The notes beneath the pieces are model-generated. The model saw only the letters and a program-made list of their open reading frames with translations, was not told the origin of the DNA and ran no database searches. A stretch of 64,000 bases of DNA from Tupaia tana. Lineage: Eukaryota; Chordata; Mammalia; Scandentia; Tupaiidae. Shown here in pieces: positions 10,626 through 20,257 of this stretch. How positions within the stretch are numbered: the first letter of the stretch is position 1; every line of letters begins with the position of its first letter. A program made the position numbers and the translations under genes. Location of the stretch: assembly GCA_026018925.1 (NCBI GenBank), contig JAKSZU010000005.1, forward strand, positions 24,430,779 through 24,494,778. Direction: 5' to 3'.

Positions 10626-11158
10626 ATTTAACTATTTTTTTAAAAAAAATTTTAGAGGTGGGGCCAGCAGATGGCATAATGGTTACGTTGCTTGACTCCC
10701 ACATGGCCAACTGTGGTTTGAGTGCCAGACCTAGTGGCTTGAAACTCCCGCTAGGCATGTGTGTGTGTGCGTGCCCAAGATCCTAGGAGAAGAATGAAGG
10801 AGAAGGGATTGCAGCGTGGCCATTCCCCCAGGGGGCGATTTCTCACTTTCTTTCTCACTGTCTCTGTCTCTCTCTCTCTCTCTCCAGCGAGCACATGTAC
10901 CCTAAGGCAAAAACTTCTCCAAAAAAAAAAAAAAAAATTGTTAGAGGGTACATACGCTCATTGTAGAAAGAGGGAAAGTAGGAAAGCACCCCTGGCTCCC
11001 AAAGGAGCCAATCCCTTCTCCATTTCTTCTTTTGGGCAGTTGGGCATGTATATATATGTGCCTGGCATATTTTTCAAACCTCTGGGTCTAAGGCTTGAGC
11101 TGTGCAGTTAATCATGTGGGATCCAACTACCTTAACCCCCATGCTACTGGCTAGCCCA
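10626..11158 (-). mobile_element. SINE-C interrupted by SINE-A
   Basis: The tail complement lies at about 10626-10658 and the rest at 10939-11158, ending ATGCTACTGGCTAGCCC. The SINE-A at 10659-10938 split it near its A-rich end. Confidence 0.75.
10659..10938 (+). mobile_element. SINE-A, nested
   Basis: Head GGGGCCAGCAGATGGCATAA, a GTGTGTGTGCGTGCCCAAGA segment, CCCCCAGGGGG core, (TC)n tract and A tail. The flanks TTTTAGAGGT and TTGTTAGAGGG are a diverged target duplication inside SINE-C. Confidence 0.88.
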
Positions 11159-11233
11159 ACTTGTCTGTTTCTTTTGCCATTTTATTTATTTATTTATTTT
11201 TGGTAGGACGACTTTTGCCCTTTTTCCCTTCCG

Positions 11234-11503
11234 TGTTTTGTTTTGTTTTGAGAGTTTTTTTTGCTATAGGGTGCGTGCTCTCGCCAGAAAGACAGAAAGA
11301 GACAGAAAGACAGAGGTAAGAAACCACCCCCCCAGAGGGGATGGCCATGCTGTGCAATCCCTTTTCCTCCATTCTCCTCTCGGGATCTTGGGCACACATG
11401 CACATGTACCTGGTGTGAGATTAACCCACCGGGTCCAGGACTTGAACTGTGGTCAACTGCTTGGGAGTCCAGTGACATAGCCATTACGCCAACTGCTGGT
11501 CCC
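11234..11503 (-). mobile_element. SINE-A, full length
   Basis: Tail complement (TTTTG)n then GAGAGTTTTTTTTGCTATAG, and head complement CCAACTGCTGGTCCC. Flanked by TTCCCTTCCG and TTCCCTTCGG. Encodes nothing; the 151-codon minus frame across it is an artefact extended by the adjacent microsatellite. Confidence 0.9.
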
Positions 11504-11561
11504 TTCCCTTCGGTTTTTGAAAGTTCTTTTTTGGCCCAGTAATAATGGGACAAAAACTGTT

Positions 11562-11590
11562 TATGTGTGTTTGTGTATATATGTATATAT

Positions 11591-11644
<54 letters not shown>

Positions 11645-11652
11645 TACATACA
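11562..11652. repeat. Compound (GT)n(AT)n(AC)n microsatellite
   Basis: A GT run, then about 13 AT units, then an AC run. The tract is nearly self-complementary end to end. Confidence 0.95.
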
Positions 11653-11765
11653 TCTCCTTTCTTCTAGTTTATTATTTTTTTACTTTTCTTATGGTGTTTT
11701 TATTATTATTTTTTACCTTTTCTTATGGTGTTTTTTCCATGCAAAAGAGTTTATTCTCCTCTTTT

Positions 11766-11992
11766 TAAAGAAGTTTTTTTTCCATGAGAGAGAGAGACAG
11801 AGAGCACATGCATGTAAGAGAGCATGCCAGGCAACCCCGGCAGGGTCTTAATGCCACGGATCCACTCCAGACTCAGCTGGCCCAGAACATGGGCCTGTGT
11901 GCATGCCTGGATACTCAGGGAGGTTCTGGGGGTGAACTCAGGGCTTTCACAGATGGGCCCACCTGTACTACCACTATACTGCCATCTGGCCA
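11766..11992 (-). mobile_element. SINE-D
   Basis: One of the best-preserved D copies: AAGTTTTTTTTCCATGAGAG, GAGAGAGACAGAGAGCACAT, GGCAGGGTCTTAATGCCAC, AGGGAGGTTCTGGGGGTGAA, and head complement ending ATACTGCCATCTGGCC. Confidence 0.88.
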
Positions 11993-12705
11993 TGAATATT
12001 TTATTTTCCTGTAGTTAAAATAATGAAGTATTTCTTATATTGGGTTTGGATTTTACATCAAGGTCGAAAAACCTTTCTCTATGCCATGTTACAGAAAACT
12101 TCAGTTTTTTTCTTCTAGTACTTGATTAGTTATCATTTTTTGTATTTAGATTTCTGATACACTTGGAATTTATTCTGGTATGTTGTGTGAGGAGTAGCTC
12201 TAATTTTATCTTCTCCCAAATGTTTTTTCAGTTGTCCCAACACCATTTATAGAGTTCATCTTTGCCCCTATTATCTGAGATGCCACCATTATATTGTGTA
12301 TTAGATTTCTCTATGTAGTTGAGTCTACTTTGGTGCTTTCTGTTCTATTTCAGTGGTCTGTCTGCCTATTAATGTGCTGTTGCCAATCATTTTAATCCTG
12401 AGAATTTGTTTTAATATTTAGAAGGACCAGTTGTCTCTTATAGCTTCCCCTTTTCAGTGTTTATTAAGCTGTTCTTTGTGTTTGTTTTCCCATAAAACTT
12501 CAGTGTCAACATGTCTAGCTTCATTAAAAACCTTCAGAGTAATTTTTATTTGTATTGCATTATGTTCATAAATCAATGTAGAGTTCTCTGACAACTTAAT
12601 GAAGTTGTGATGTCTTAACCAAGAACAGTAGATGCTGAGTCTCCTTTTGTGTGTGCCTTTCAGGTGTATATCCACTTACAGAGTTCTTCATGTAGGTTTT
12701 GAGAC

Positions 12706-12964
12706 CCCCCCCCCTTTTTCTTTTAAATTTGCCAGAGGACGTATACCCTTGCTAGAGAGAGACAAAGAGAAGGAAATTGAGAAAGCACTCCCATGGGGAA
12801 TGGTCTTGCTATAGTCCCCTCTCCTTCATTTCTCTTTTCTTTTGGGATTTTAGACATGCATACATGTACTCAGCATGTTTTTCAAGCCATGCGTCCAGGA
12901 CTTGAACACGCACCGGCCATGTGGGATCCAGCCACCTTAGCCACTAGTCCACTAGCTGGCCTAA
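12706..12964 (-). mobile_element. SINE-C, nested in L1
   Basis: Tail complement CTTTTAAATTTGCCAGAGGA, GAGAGAGACAAAGAGAAGG, and head complement CCACTAGCTGGCC. Confidence 0.83.
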
Positions 12965-12979
12965 CATTTTTTTAAAAAC

Positions 12980-13174
12980 TTTTTTTTAAAGTTTATTTAT
13001 CTACCTCTTCAAAGTATGAGAAAGAAGGAGGTGGATACCCCCAACAAGGTCTTTGTGCTACAATCCACCTACATTCTCAGACAGCCCAGGGTGCTCAGAG
13101 AGGCCCTAGGATGCAGATCTAGGACCTTCTCATGTGGGCCCAGCTGTGCCACCATTTTACGACCACCTGGACCC
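12980..13174 (-). mobile_element. SINE-D, nested in L1
   Basis: Tail complement TTTTTTTTAAAGTTTATTTA, CCCCCAACAAGGTCTTTGTG, AGAGAGGCCCTAGGATG, and head complement ATTTTACGACCACCTGG. Abuts the preceding SINE-C. Confidence 0.83.
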
Positions 13175-13716
13175 TGAGGATTTTTGTTAACCTTATTCCT
13201 ATTTTTTTTCTTTCTGTCGCAATTATAAATGGGGTTTTCTTTTTCTATTATGCACTCTGACTGGTTGGCTATTCTTTTTGTATATAAAGACTATGGATTT
13301 CAAGCTTTATATCCCACTACTTTGCTGAATTCTCTTATTATTTGAGTTATTTTTATTGATTCTTGGAGTTTTCCAGGGTTATTGCTATGTCATCAACCAA
13401 TAGAGAATTTTATTATTTTCTTTTCCATTGTGTGTGCATTTGTTTTATTTTGTTTAATTGCATTGGTGAATATGTCCAAACAGTGATGGAGAGGTAGTAG
13501 TGAGCGTCTTTGTCTGGCTCCTGACCTTAGAGTAATGCCTCTAGAATTTGCCCATTGGGAGATGTTAGTGCTTAAGCTCATTTGTGTGTGCATGCATGCA
13601 TTCTTACTCTCCTATTTTTTCTCATTCTTTCTCTTCATCTGTCAAAAGTAATGTTAAGGAAGTATTAAGCCGTATTTATTTATTTCAGGCATTTCTTTTT
13701 TAAAAATTAGAAACAG

Positions 13717-13821
13717 CGGGTGATTTTTCGCCTTCTGTCTCTCTGTCTCTCTCTGTCTCTCTGTCTCTCTGGCGAGCGCACGCGCCCTATAGCAAAAACC
13801 TCTCCAAAAAAAGAAAGGAAA
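13717..13821 (+). mobile_element. 5'-truncated SINE-A
   Basis: Starts inside the body at GCGGGTGATTTTTCGCCTTC and runs to CCCTATAGCAAAAACCTCTC plus A tail. The duplication AAAAATTAGAAA(C/T)AG flanks it at 13702-13716 and 13822-13837, so truncation happened at insertion. CpGs are retained, which suggests a young copy. Confidence 0.87.
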
Positions 13822-13845
13822 AAAAAATTAGAAATAGGATTGCCA

Positions 13846-14102
13846 TACAGCCCGGTGGTCAGGCGCTGTGCATTGAGAGCCATGTACCACACGGCTGATC
13901 ATGATTTGAATCCCAGCGTTGGTGGCTTGTAAAACATGCTAGGCATGTCTGTGTTTATACCCCAGATCCTAAAGGGATGGAAAAATAGAGGGATAAAGGT
14001 TTGCAATGTGACCACACCACAGTATGTGTGTGGGGAGAGTAGAGGGGAGATACTTTTCTCTCTGTGGTAAGTGCATGCACCCTCTGGCAATGAAAAAAAA
14101 AT
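13846..14102 (+). mobile_element. SINE-C, nested in L1
   Basis: Head ACAGCCCGGTGGTCAGGCGC with B box GATTTGAATCCC, and end ACCCTCTGGCAATGAAAAAA. Confidence 0.82.
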
Positions 14103-14211
14103 TAGGAATGCATGTGTAATTTTGTCAAAGATTTTTTGCAGCCTTTGTGGAGGTAATTTATTAGGTCGGTACAAAAGTAATTGAGGTTTTGCAGTGTTGA
14201 AATTTGCTGTT

Positions 14212-14466
14212 CCAGGAACCAGTAGGTGGTGTGATAGTGAAGGTGCTGGACTCCCACATGGTTGACCTTGATTTGAGTCCTGGACCCAGTGACTTTAAAG
14301 TCATCCTGGGCATTGTGCTTGTGTGTCCAAAATCCCAGGAGGAGAACAGAGGAGAAGGGATTGCACTGTAGCCATCCCTCCTGGGGAGTGATTTCTCATT
14401 TTCCTTCTCACTGCACACACCCTATGGCAAAACCTTTAAAAAATAAAAGAAGAACTTGGACTTTAA
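14212..14466 (+). mobile_element. SINE-A relative inside the mariner
   Basis: Head GAACCAGTAGGTGGTGTGAT, B box GATTTGAGTCC, CCCTCCTGGGGAGTGATTTC core, end CCCTATGGCAAAACC. Duplication AAATTTGCTGTT of mariner sequence at 14200-14211 and 14467-14478. Confidence 0.9.
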
Positions 14467-14601
14467 AAATTTGCTGTTTGATATTGGATACATTTGTTAA
14501 TAAATGTGATTATGTTATACATCATTTTAGTGCACATTTCTTGCTTTATTTATTTTGCTAATGACTTATTACTTGCTATTTATATGCATTTTAGACTGAA
14601 A

Positions 14602-15112
14602 ATGATGTTAGTCAAAAAGCCAATTGGAGCCATTTTCTTACTCCAGTTCAAAATGGGTCTTAAAGCAGCAGAAACAACTCAGCATCAACAATGCATTTGA
14701 CCTGAGAACTGCTTATGTATGTACAATGCAGTGGTGGTTCAAGAAGTTTTGTAAAGGAGATGAGAGCCTTGAAGATGAGGAATGTAGTGGCAGACCGTCA
14801 GAAGTTAGCAATGACCAGTTGAAAGCCGTCATCAAAGCTGATTGTCTTTCACCTACACAAGAAGTAGAACTTGAACGAGTTGGGCTGTGAAGTTTTGCCT
14901 CATCCTCCCTGTTCACCTGCTCTCTCTTCAACTGACTACCACTTCTTCAAGCGTCTCGACAACTTTTGCAGAGAAAATGCTTCCACAACCAACAGGATGC
15001 AGAAGATGCTTTTCATTCTTTGAATCCTAAAGCACAGATCTTTACAGGAATAAACAAACTTATTTCTTGTTGTCAAAAATATGTTGTTAGTAATTGTTCC
15101 TATTTTGATTAA
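14602..15112 (+). pseudogene. Hsmar1-like transposase remnant, DDD domain deleted
   Basis: The N-terminal portion starts at ATG 14602. It includes FKMGLKAAETTQ, then, after a frameshift near 14690, QWWFKKFCKGDESLEDE and SGRPSEVSNDQLKAVIKAD, which is the paired helix-turn-helix DNA-binding region of mariner transposase. Sequence then jumps near 14880 to the extreme C-terminal part: FFKRLDNF (14944 on), a further frameshift, GINKLIS, and a TATTTTGATTAA end at 15112. The segment carrying all three catalytic aspartates is missing, so the product could not cut DNA. Known from the family: Hsmar1 transposase is also the source of the transposase domain of primate SETMAR; nothing here suggests such a fusion. 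Confidence 0.9.
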
Positions 15113-15264
15113 CAAAGGTGTATTTGAGTCTAGTTAAAATTATTTAAAATTAAAGGTCCAAAACCCCAGTTCTTTTTGCATCGACCTAATACATGACTTT
15201 TCTTATTCAACTCATTAGTATGATGAATTATGTCACTAGCTTTCCTAATACTGAACCATTCCTT

Positions 15265-15472
15265 TTTTTAAATTAATTTTTTAAAAGAATTATTTTACTT
15301 AACTTTATTTATCTATGTATTTTAATTTGACAAGAGAGGGACAGAGTGAGAGAGAGAGAGAAAGTGAGAAAGCAAGCCACCAGGTTCAGGACTCTAACCA
15401 GTTCAGGACTCTAACCACTATCAGCCATGTGGGAGTCCAGCGTCCTTAACCACCAAGCCACCTGCTGGCCCT
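15265..15472 (-). mobile_element. SINE-B with internal 17-bp tandem duplication
   Basis: Tail complement, GAGAGAGAGAGAGAAAGTGAG and head complement CCACCTGCTGGCCC. Flanked by ACTGAACCATTCCTT (15250-15264) and ACTGAACGATTCCTT (15473-15487). Within it TTCAGGACTCTAACCA occurs twice in tandem (about 15384-15418), unlike other SINE-B copies. Confidence 0.9.
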
Positions 15473-15892
15473 ACTGAACGATTCCTTGCATTCCTGTAGA
15501 CTTAATATGTTTTGGGGGTTAGTTAATATTTTTTTCAGATTTTTGCATCATGATATTGGTTTGCAATTTTTTTTTTTTGGTGTGATCTTAGTCATATTTA
15601 TGTATTAATGTTATACTTGATTTGTAAAAATAATTTGGAATTTTTATTTCATTTTGCATGTTTAAAACAATTATGTAATATTGGGATTATTTGGTTTCTA
15701 AAGGTTTAATAGAATTTCCCTTGATATAATTAGGTCTTTTTTTTGAGAGAAGAGTAGTTCTCATAACTTTTTACATTTTTCATTAGAATTTAGTTGGTTT
15801 AAGTTTACTAGGGTCCATCCTGGTAAAATTTGTTTTTTTGTTTTGTTTTGTTTTGTTTTTCCTGGATATTATCCATTTCATCTATTCTATTC

Positions 15893-15930
15893 TTTTCTTT
15901 TCTTTCTTTCTTTCTTTCTTCCTTTCTTTT
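15893..15930. repeat. (TTTC)n microsatellite
   Basis: TTTTCTTTTC then CTTT units, followed by an AT-rich palindromic stretch (TATATATAGTATATATATAT) to about 15985. Confidence 0.9.
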
Positions 15931-16139
15931 TAAAAATACATATAAATATATATATAGTATATATATATATTCTATATAAGTATATAGAATAATATCCTAT
16001 TCTTTATAAATATTTTATCTTTTGTTTATTTGTGCATTTGTCCATTTTTCCTTGATAAAATTAGTTTGTGCTTTATTTTAGGTTTTTTAATTGTGATAAG
16101 ATATATACAGTATTAAGTTTACAGCTTTTATTCTTTTCA

Positions 16140-16352
16140 GTCAGGGTCTCACTATCATAACCTTCTTGGTACAGCGTGTTACCTGGGACTACAGGTGTGC
16201 TCCACATGCCCATGCCTCTTTTTTTTTTTTTTTTTTTTTTTTTATTAACATCAGGGTCTCTCTATATTACCCACCAGCCTCTAGCTCATGCCTTCTGCCT
16301 CAGTTTCCAGAGTCACTGGGATTACAGTCATGTGCCACCATGCCTGGCTAAA
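16140..16352 (-). mobile_element. 7SL-like SINE sequence, two segments around a T run
   Basis: The first segment contains CAGGGTCTCACTATCATAAC and CTGGGACTACAGGTGTGCTC. After a 32-T run, the second contains CAGGGTCTCTCTATATTACC, CTGCCTCAGTTTCCAGAGTC and GGGATTACAGTCATGTGCCA. The GGGATTACAG/GCCTGGCTA signature is that of 7SL-derived SINEs in antisense. Either an old dimer or two monomers. Confidence 0.72.
16212..16243. repeat. Poly-T tract
   Basis: About 32 consecutive T, the A-rich tail or linker of the 7SL-like element on the minus strand. Confidence 0.95.
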
Positions 16353-17103
16353 GTTTATAATTTTACCCATTTTCAAATACACAGTTCAGTGGTATTAAGC
16401 ATGTTGACACTATTGTGCGAGCATCACCACCATCATCCACCTCCAGCATTCTTTTAGTCTTAGAAAACTGAAACTCAGTACCCATTAAATTTTCCACTCC
16501 ATCCTTCAACAAGTTCTGGCAGTACAGTTCTTATTTCTGTCTATGAAATTGATTCCTCTAGGTAGTTCACATAGGTGACTTCAGTTAAGAACTGGGATTT
16601 TTGTTGGTTAGATCTGTTTTTAACACATTAATTTCAGTTTTTACCTTTGTCATTACCATTGGATGATGGATACTTAGGTTTCTGCAATATCTTAACTATC
16701 GTGAATGATGATACCTTGAACATGGGAATGCAGATACCTCTTTGAGATCATGATTTCATTTCTTTTAGGTAAATACCCAGAAATGAGATTGCTGGATCAT
16801 ACAGTAATTCTATTTTTAGTTTTCTGAGGAACCTCCATATTGGCCATATTAATTTACATTCCCCTGAACAATGCACTAGGGTTCCCTTTTCTCCACACCC
16901 TCACCAACACTTGATATCTTTCATATTTTGGACTATAGACATTCTGACAGCTGGAGATGGTAGTTCATTATGGTTTAAATTTGCATTTACTTGATGATTA
17001 GTGGTACTGGTCATTTTTTCCCCCATGTATCTTTTGGCCATTTGCATGTTTTCTTTTGAGAAATGTCTGTTTAGGTCTTACGCATTGTTTAATTGGGTTC
17101 TTT

Positions 17104-17264
17104 TTTTTCTCGAAAGAATTATTTTATTTAACTTTATTTGTTATTATTTAATTTAACCAGAGAGAGACAATGAGAGAAAAGAGAAAGCGAGAAAGCAAGC
17201 CACCAGGTCCAGGTCTCTAACCGCAGTCTGCCATATAGGAGTCCCACACCAGTTGCTGGCCCCT
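17104..17264 (-). mobile_element. SINE-B
   Basis: Flanked by the duplication AATTGGGTTCTT (17091-17102 and 17265-17276), with head complement AGTTGCTGGCCCC. The tail complement is AATTATTTTATTTAACTTTA. Confidence 0.9.
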
Positions 17265-17445
17265 AATTGGGTTCTTTATTTTCTAATAACTGAGTTCTTT
17301 GAATTCCTTATATATTTTGGATTTTAGCTCCTTATCAGATAAGTGGTTTGCAAATTTTATTTTCTGTTTATGAATTGTCTCTTTATTAATAGTTTCCTAT
17401 GTTGTGCAGGAGATTTTTAGTTTGATGAATTCCCCTTTTTTGTTT

Positions 17446-17616
17446 TTAAAGAGTTATTAATCACTTATTATTTTTTAATTTGCTAAAGGGCACATGTGCT
17501 CACCAGAGACAGAGAGAGAGGGAAAGAGAGAAAGTAAGCTGCCAGGTCCAGGACTTGAATCATGGTTGTCCATGTGGGAGTCCAGTGCCTTAACCACCAC
17601 ATCACCTGCTAGCCCT
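17446..17616 (-). mobile_element. SINE-B
   Basis: TTTAATTTGCTAAAGGGCAC, CCAGAGACAGAGAGAGAGGG, and head complement ACATCACCTGCTAGCCC. Confidence 0.85.
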
Positions 17617-17639
17617 GCAATTCTGCTTGTTTATTTTTG

Positions 17640-18430
17640 CTTTTGTTTCCCTGATTTTTATTTTCAGTGCGCTTTATGGACTCTGATGTATAGGTTTCAT
17701 TCTCATTATTTCTCAGAAATTCCATGATTTGTTTGTATATCCCCTTTCATATAAGAGTTTAAATTTTTAGGTGGGAATGCGTTTTTGTTTATAAATTCTT
17801 GTTTTCTTTTTCCTGATTTAATAATTATTATTATTTTGGTGTATTTTATTGATGAATAAATTTGTTTTTGCATTGTGATCTACATATTAGCACTGTAGAG
17901 CTTGGTGAATTTTTGCAAAAGAACTCACCTGTGACCCCAGTACCCAGAACAGTACCAGGACTTCAGAGGGCCTAATGTTACCTTGAGACATGGCCACCCC
18001 ATTCTCAAAGGGTAACTACTAAGCTGACTTTTAACATTGATGAGTTTTGCCTAGTTTTAAAGTTTATATAAATACAGTCATTATTACTTACTCTTCTGTG
18101 TTTAATTCTTTCATTCAGTAATTTTTAAAAAATTCATCCATGTTGTTGAAAATATTTGTTGGTCATTCATTCTTTTTTGCTGAATTATTTTTCACTGTGT
18201 GACTGTACCAAAGTTTATCCATCTCTGCTTTTGGTGAGTACTCATATTGTTCTCAGTGTATCAATTTCTAATTTGTTTTTGCATTGTGATCAGAGGGTAT
18301 TGTTTGTGATATTTCCATTTTTTGAATATATTAATACTTTCTTTATGTTTTAGTATGTGATAATTTTCTTTGAATGCTCAATATGCTCTTGAGAAGAAGC
18401 TGATTTTCTGTTACCAGAGTGTAGTGCTAA
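17640..18430 (-). mobile_element. Old L1M 3'-end remnants
   Basis: AAAAGAACTCACCTGTGACC, CAGAACAGTACCAGGACTTC and AATTCATCCATGTTGTTG read as the complement of the L1M 3' UTR. No open frame of note. Confidence 0.5.
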
Positions 18431-18435
18431 GTATG

Positions 18436-18490
18436 AAGGGATCTCAAAAAAGCTCATGGAAAAATGGAATTTAAGTATGAATTTATTATT
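18436..18490 (-). mobile_element. Mariner-type miniature element, family 1, partial
   Basis: One terminus only (GGGATCTCAAAAAAGCTCAT), then AATTTAAGTATGAATTTATT as in the copy at 9173. The other half is lost where SINE sequence begins. Confidence 0.62.
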
Positions 18491-18988
18491 ATTTTAAAAA
18501 TTTACTACAGAGGAACCATCAGATTGTGTAATGGTTATGTCGCTGGACTCCTATGTGGTCCACCGTGGTTTGAGTCCTGGACCCGGTGACTTTAAACTCA
18601 CACTGGGCACATGTGCATTGTGTGCCCCAAATTCCAAAGAGACTGGAGAAGGGATTGTGGTTTGGCTATCCCCTCTGGGGGGTGATTTCTCACTTTCTGT
18701 CTCTCCAGTGAGCATGTGTACCCTATAGCAAAAATCTCTCTCAAAAAATAATAATTTACTCTAGGGTGCATGCACTCGCTGGAGAGAGGGAGATGGGGTG
18801 CAGGGTAGAGGGGGCGTGAGAAAGCATCCACTAGCAATTCCTTCTTCTCCATTCTCTTCTTCGGATTTTGGAATAGACATGCACAAGTGCTCAGTGTGTT
18901 TTTCAGGCCATCAAGTCAAGAACTCAAGCTGTGCAGCTGGCCATGTGGGATCCAGCAGCCTTCACTATCTTGCTACTGGCTGACCCAA
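18490..18988 (-). mobile_element. SINE-C split by SINE-A
   Basis: The tail complement lies just before 18508 and resumes at 18748 with AATTTACTCTAGGGTGCATG. The head complement ends TTGCTACTGGCTGACCC at 18988. Flanks AAATTTACTACAG and AATTTACTCTAG mark the inserted SINE-A. Confidence 0.72.
18510..18747 (+). mobile_element. SINE-A, nested
   Basis: Head GAGGAACCATCAGATTGTGT, B box GGTTTGAGTCC, CCCCTCTGGGGGGTGATTTC core, end CCCTATAGCAAAAATCTCTC. Confidence 0.85.
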
Positions 18989-18989
18989 G

Positions 18990-19605
18990 GGAGCTTTTCT
19001 TTTCTGAGTTGTTTTGAAGATGTAACAAAATTTCACATATGTTGTCATTGTGTGTAGTTCACTCTTACTTTCTTTTGTATCAGTTAATTGCTGAAAAAGA
19101 CCTCTCCTCAGTGTCCTGGAGACATGATATAGATCCTAGCACTTACTCCTTTTTCACCAGAGGATGACATCCCCATGGGTAGTGTGAGACTGATTACTCT
19201 CAGTTGTCAAAAATAAATGAACTTGCTGGCAAAAGAAACTAGTGATTGAGAACCAGACAAATGATATTGAATCTTGCTGAAAAAGAAACCTTAGATGTTG
19301 ACATCGGAAGGCCTGTAATTAAGAAGCCCCTACTGTGCATTTCCAAATGATAAACTGTTTAAAACATTTGCTTTTAGAAAAGTATTAAGACAGACTCTTG
19401 TTATTATGAATATGTCCAAAAGTTGGCTTTCATGGTTTCTTTTCTCAGAAGAGCTAGTAGCTTAAAAATACGTGCAGTGTTCTTTCTTCTAGGCTGCTCG
19501 GTTCTTTTTCAGGAATACCTGAATCTTTGTGAGTGGTGCTGACCTTAGCAAGACTTTGTCTAAAACAGCATTAGATTCATATTCTCTTGTAGGTCTAATT
19601 GGCAT
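18990..19605. other. Unassigned sequence
   Basis: No repeat or gene recognised. Confidence 0.4.
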
Positions 19606-19618
19606 TCAAATACTATTT

Positions 19619-19885
19619 GTTTTTTTTTTTTTGAGAGATTTTTCACTATAGGGCGCGTGCGCTCGCCAGACAGACAGACAGACACATAGAGACAGAAAGC
19701 GAGAAATCACTCCCCAGGGGGGGTGGCCACGCTGCAATCCCTTCTCCTCCATTCTCCTCTCGGGATCTTGGGCACGCACGCACACGTGCCCGGCGTGAGT
19801 TTTAAGCCACCGGGTCTGGGATGCGAACCGCGGTTGACTACATGGGAGTTCAGCAACATAGCCATTATGCTAACTGCTGGTTCCC
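19619..19885 (-). mobile_element. SINE-A, young full-length copy
   Basis: Exact 13-bp duplication TCAAATACTATTT at 19606-19618 and 19886-19898. CpG-rich body (GGGCGCGTGCGCTCGCCAG, CGGCGTGAGTTTTAAGCCAC) indicates recent insertion. Confidence 0.95.
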
Positions 19886-20012
19886 TCAAATACTATTTCT
19901 GAAGTATCGGATTTGATTTATTTTGTTGCTTACTGATTTTTTTTTTTTGGGGGGGGAATGCCTAATTCTAGTGTCAACCTCAAATTATTTCTTGTAATTT
20001 TGGAATTTCTTT

Positions 20013-20256
20013 ATTTTTTACATTTATTTATTAACTTCTTCCATGAACAAGAATGGCAGAGAGAGACAGCACACAAGAGTGCACCTAGCAGAGTCTCAAT
20101 GCCACAACTCAGCCCCAGCCTAAGCCAGCACCTGTTTATGGACAACATGCTTGCCTGGCGTAGTCAGGGAGGTCTCCAGATGCAAACTTGAATCTTTCCC
20201 ATGTGGGTCAGCTTTGCAAAGTGTCATGTTTTACTGCTGCACCACTATTTGGCCCC
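20013..20256 (-). mobile_element. SINE-D
   Basis: TTATTAACTTCTTCCATGAA, GAGAGAGACAGCACAC, GCAGAGTCTCAATGCCACAA, AGGGAGGTCTCCAGATGCAA, head complement CACCACTATTTGGCCCC. TGGAATTT occurs on both flanks (from 20001 and 20257). Confidence 0.87.
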
Positions 20257-20257
20257 T

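Larger units (their letters stand above)
14161..15189 (+). mobile_element. Hsmar1-like mariner, internally deleted and SINE-interrupted
   Basis: Begins TTAGGTCGGTACAAAAGTAA and ends with the inverted copy (complement TTAGGTCGATGCAAAAAGAA). The TA target duplication is intact at 14159-14160 and 15190-15191. Excluding the SINE-A at 14212-14466 and its duplicated flank, about 0.76 kb of mariner remains, against about 1.3 kb for full Hsmar1. The terminal sequence and encoded protein fragments match the Hsmar1 (cecropia-type) family known from anthropoid primates. The insertion is inside the old L1. Confidence 0.92.
11993..16080 (-). mobile_element. Degraded L1 (ORF2 region) acting as host for nested insertions
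   Basis: Segments 11993-12700, 13180-13700, 14103-14160, 15192-15249 and 15488-16080 read collinearly as the complement of L1 ORF2. Examples: CCAACACCATTTATAGAGTT matches TTCCAGCACCATTTACTAAA at 60500, and GTCATCAACCAATAGAGAAT sits where the young L1 encodes the FADD motif. All frames are broken. Six SINEs and one mariner interrupt it. The 15.5-16.1 kb segment is the least certain. Confidence 0.72.
16081..17640 (-). mobile_element. Old L1M 3' region, interrupted
   Basis: The complement of the L1M 3' UTR and ORF2 end: CACAGTTCAGTGGTATTAAG, CATCACCACCATCATCCACC, CTGAAACTCAGTACCCATTA, and GAGATTGCTGGATCATACAG. Interrupted by 7SL-like sequence (16140-16352) and two SINE-B copies. Confidence 0.78.

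Noticed and set aside
14494-14890. Possible functional mariner transposase gene or SETMAR-like fusion
   Set aside because: The frame is broken near 14690 and stops at 14890. The catalytic region is deleted, and no SET domain or acceptor site lies nearby.
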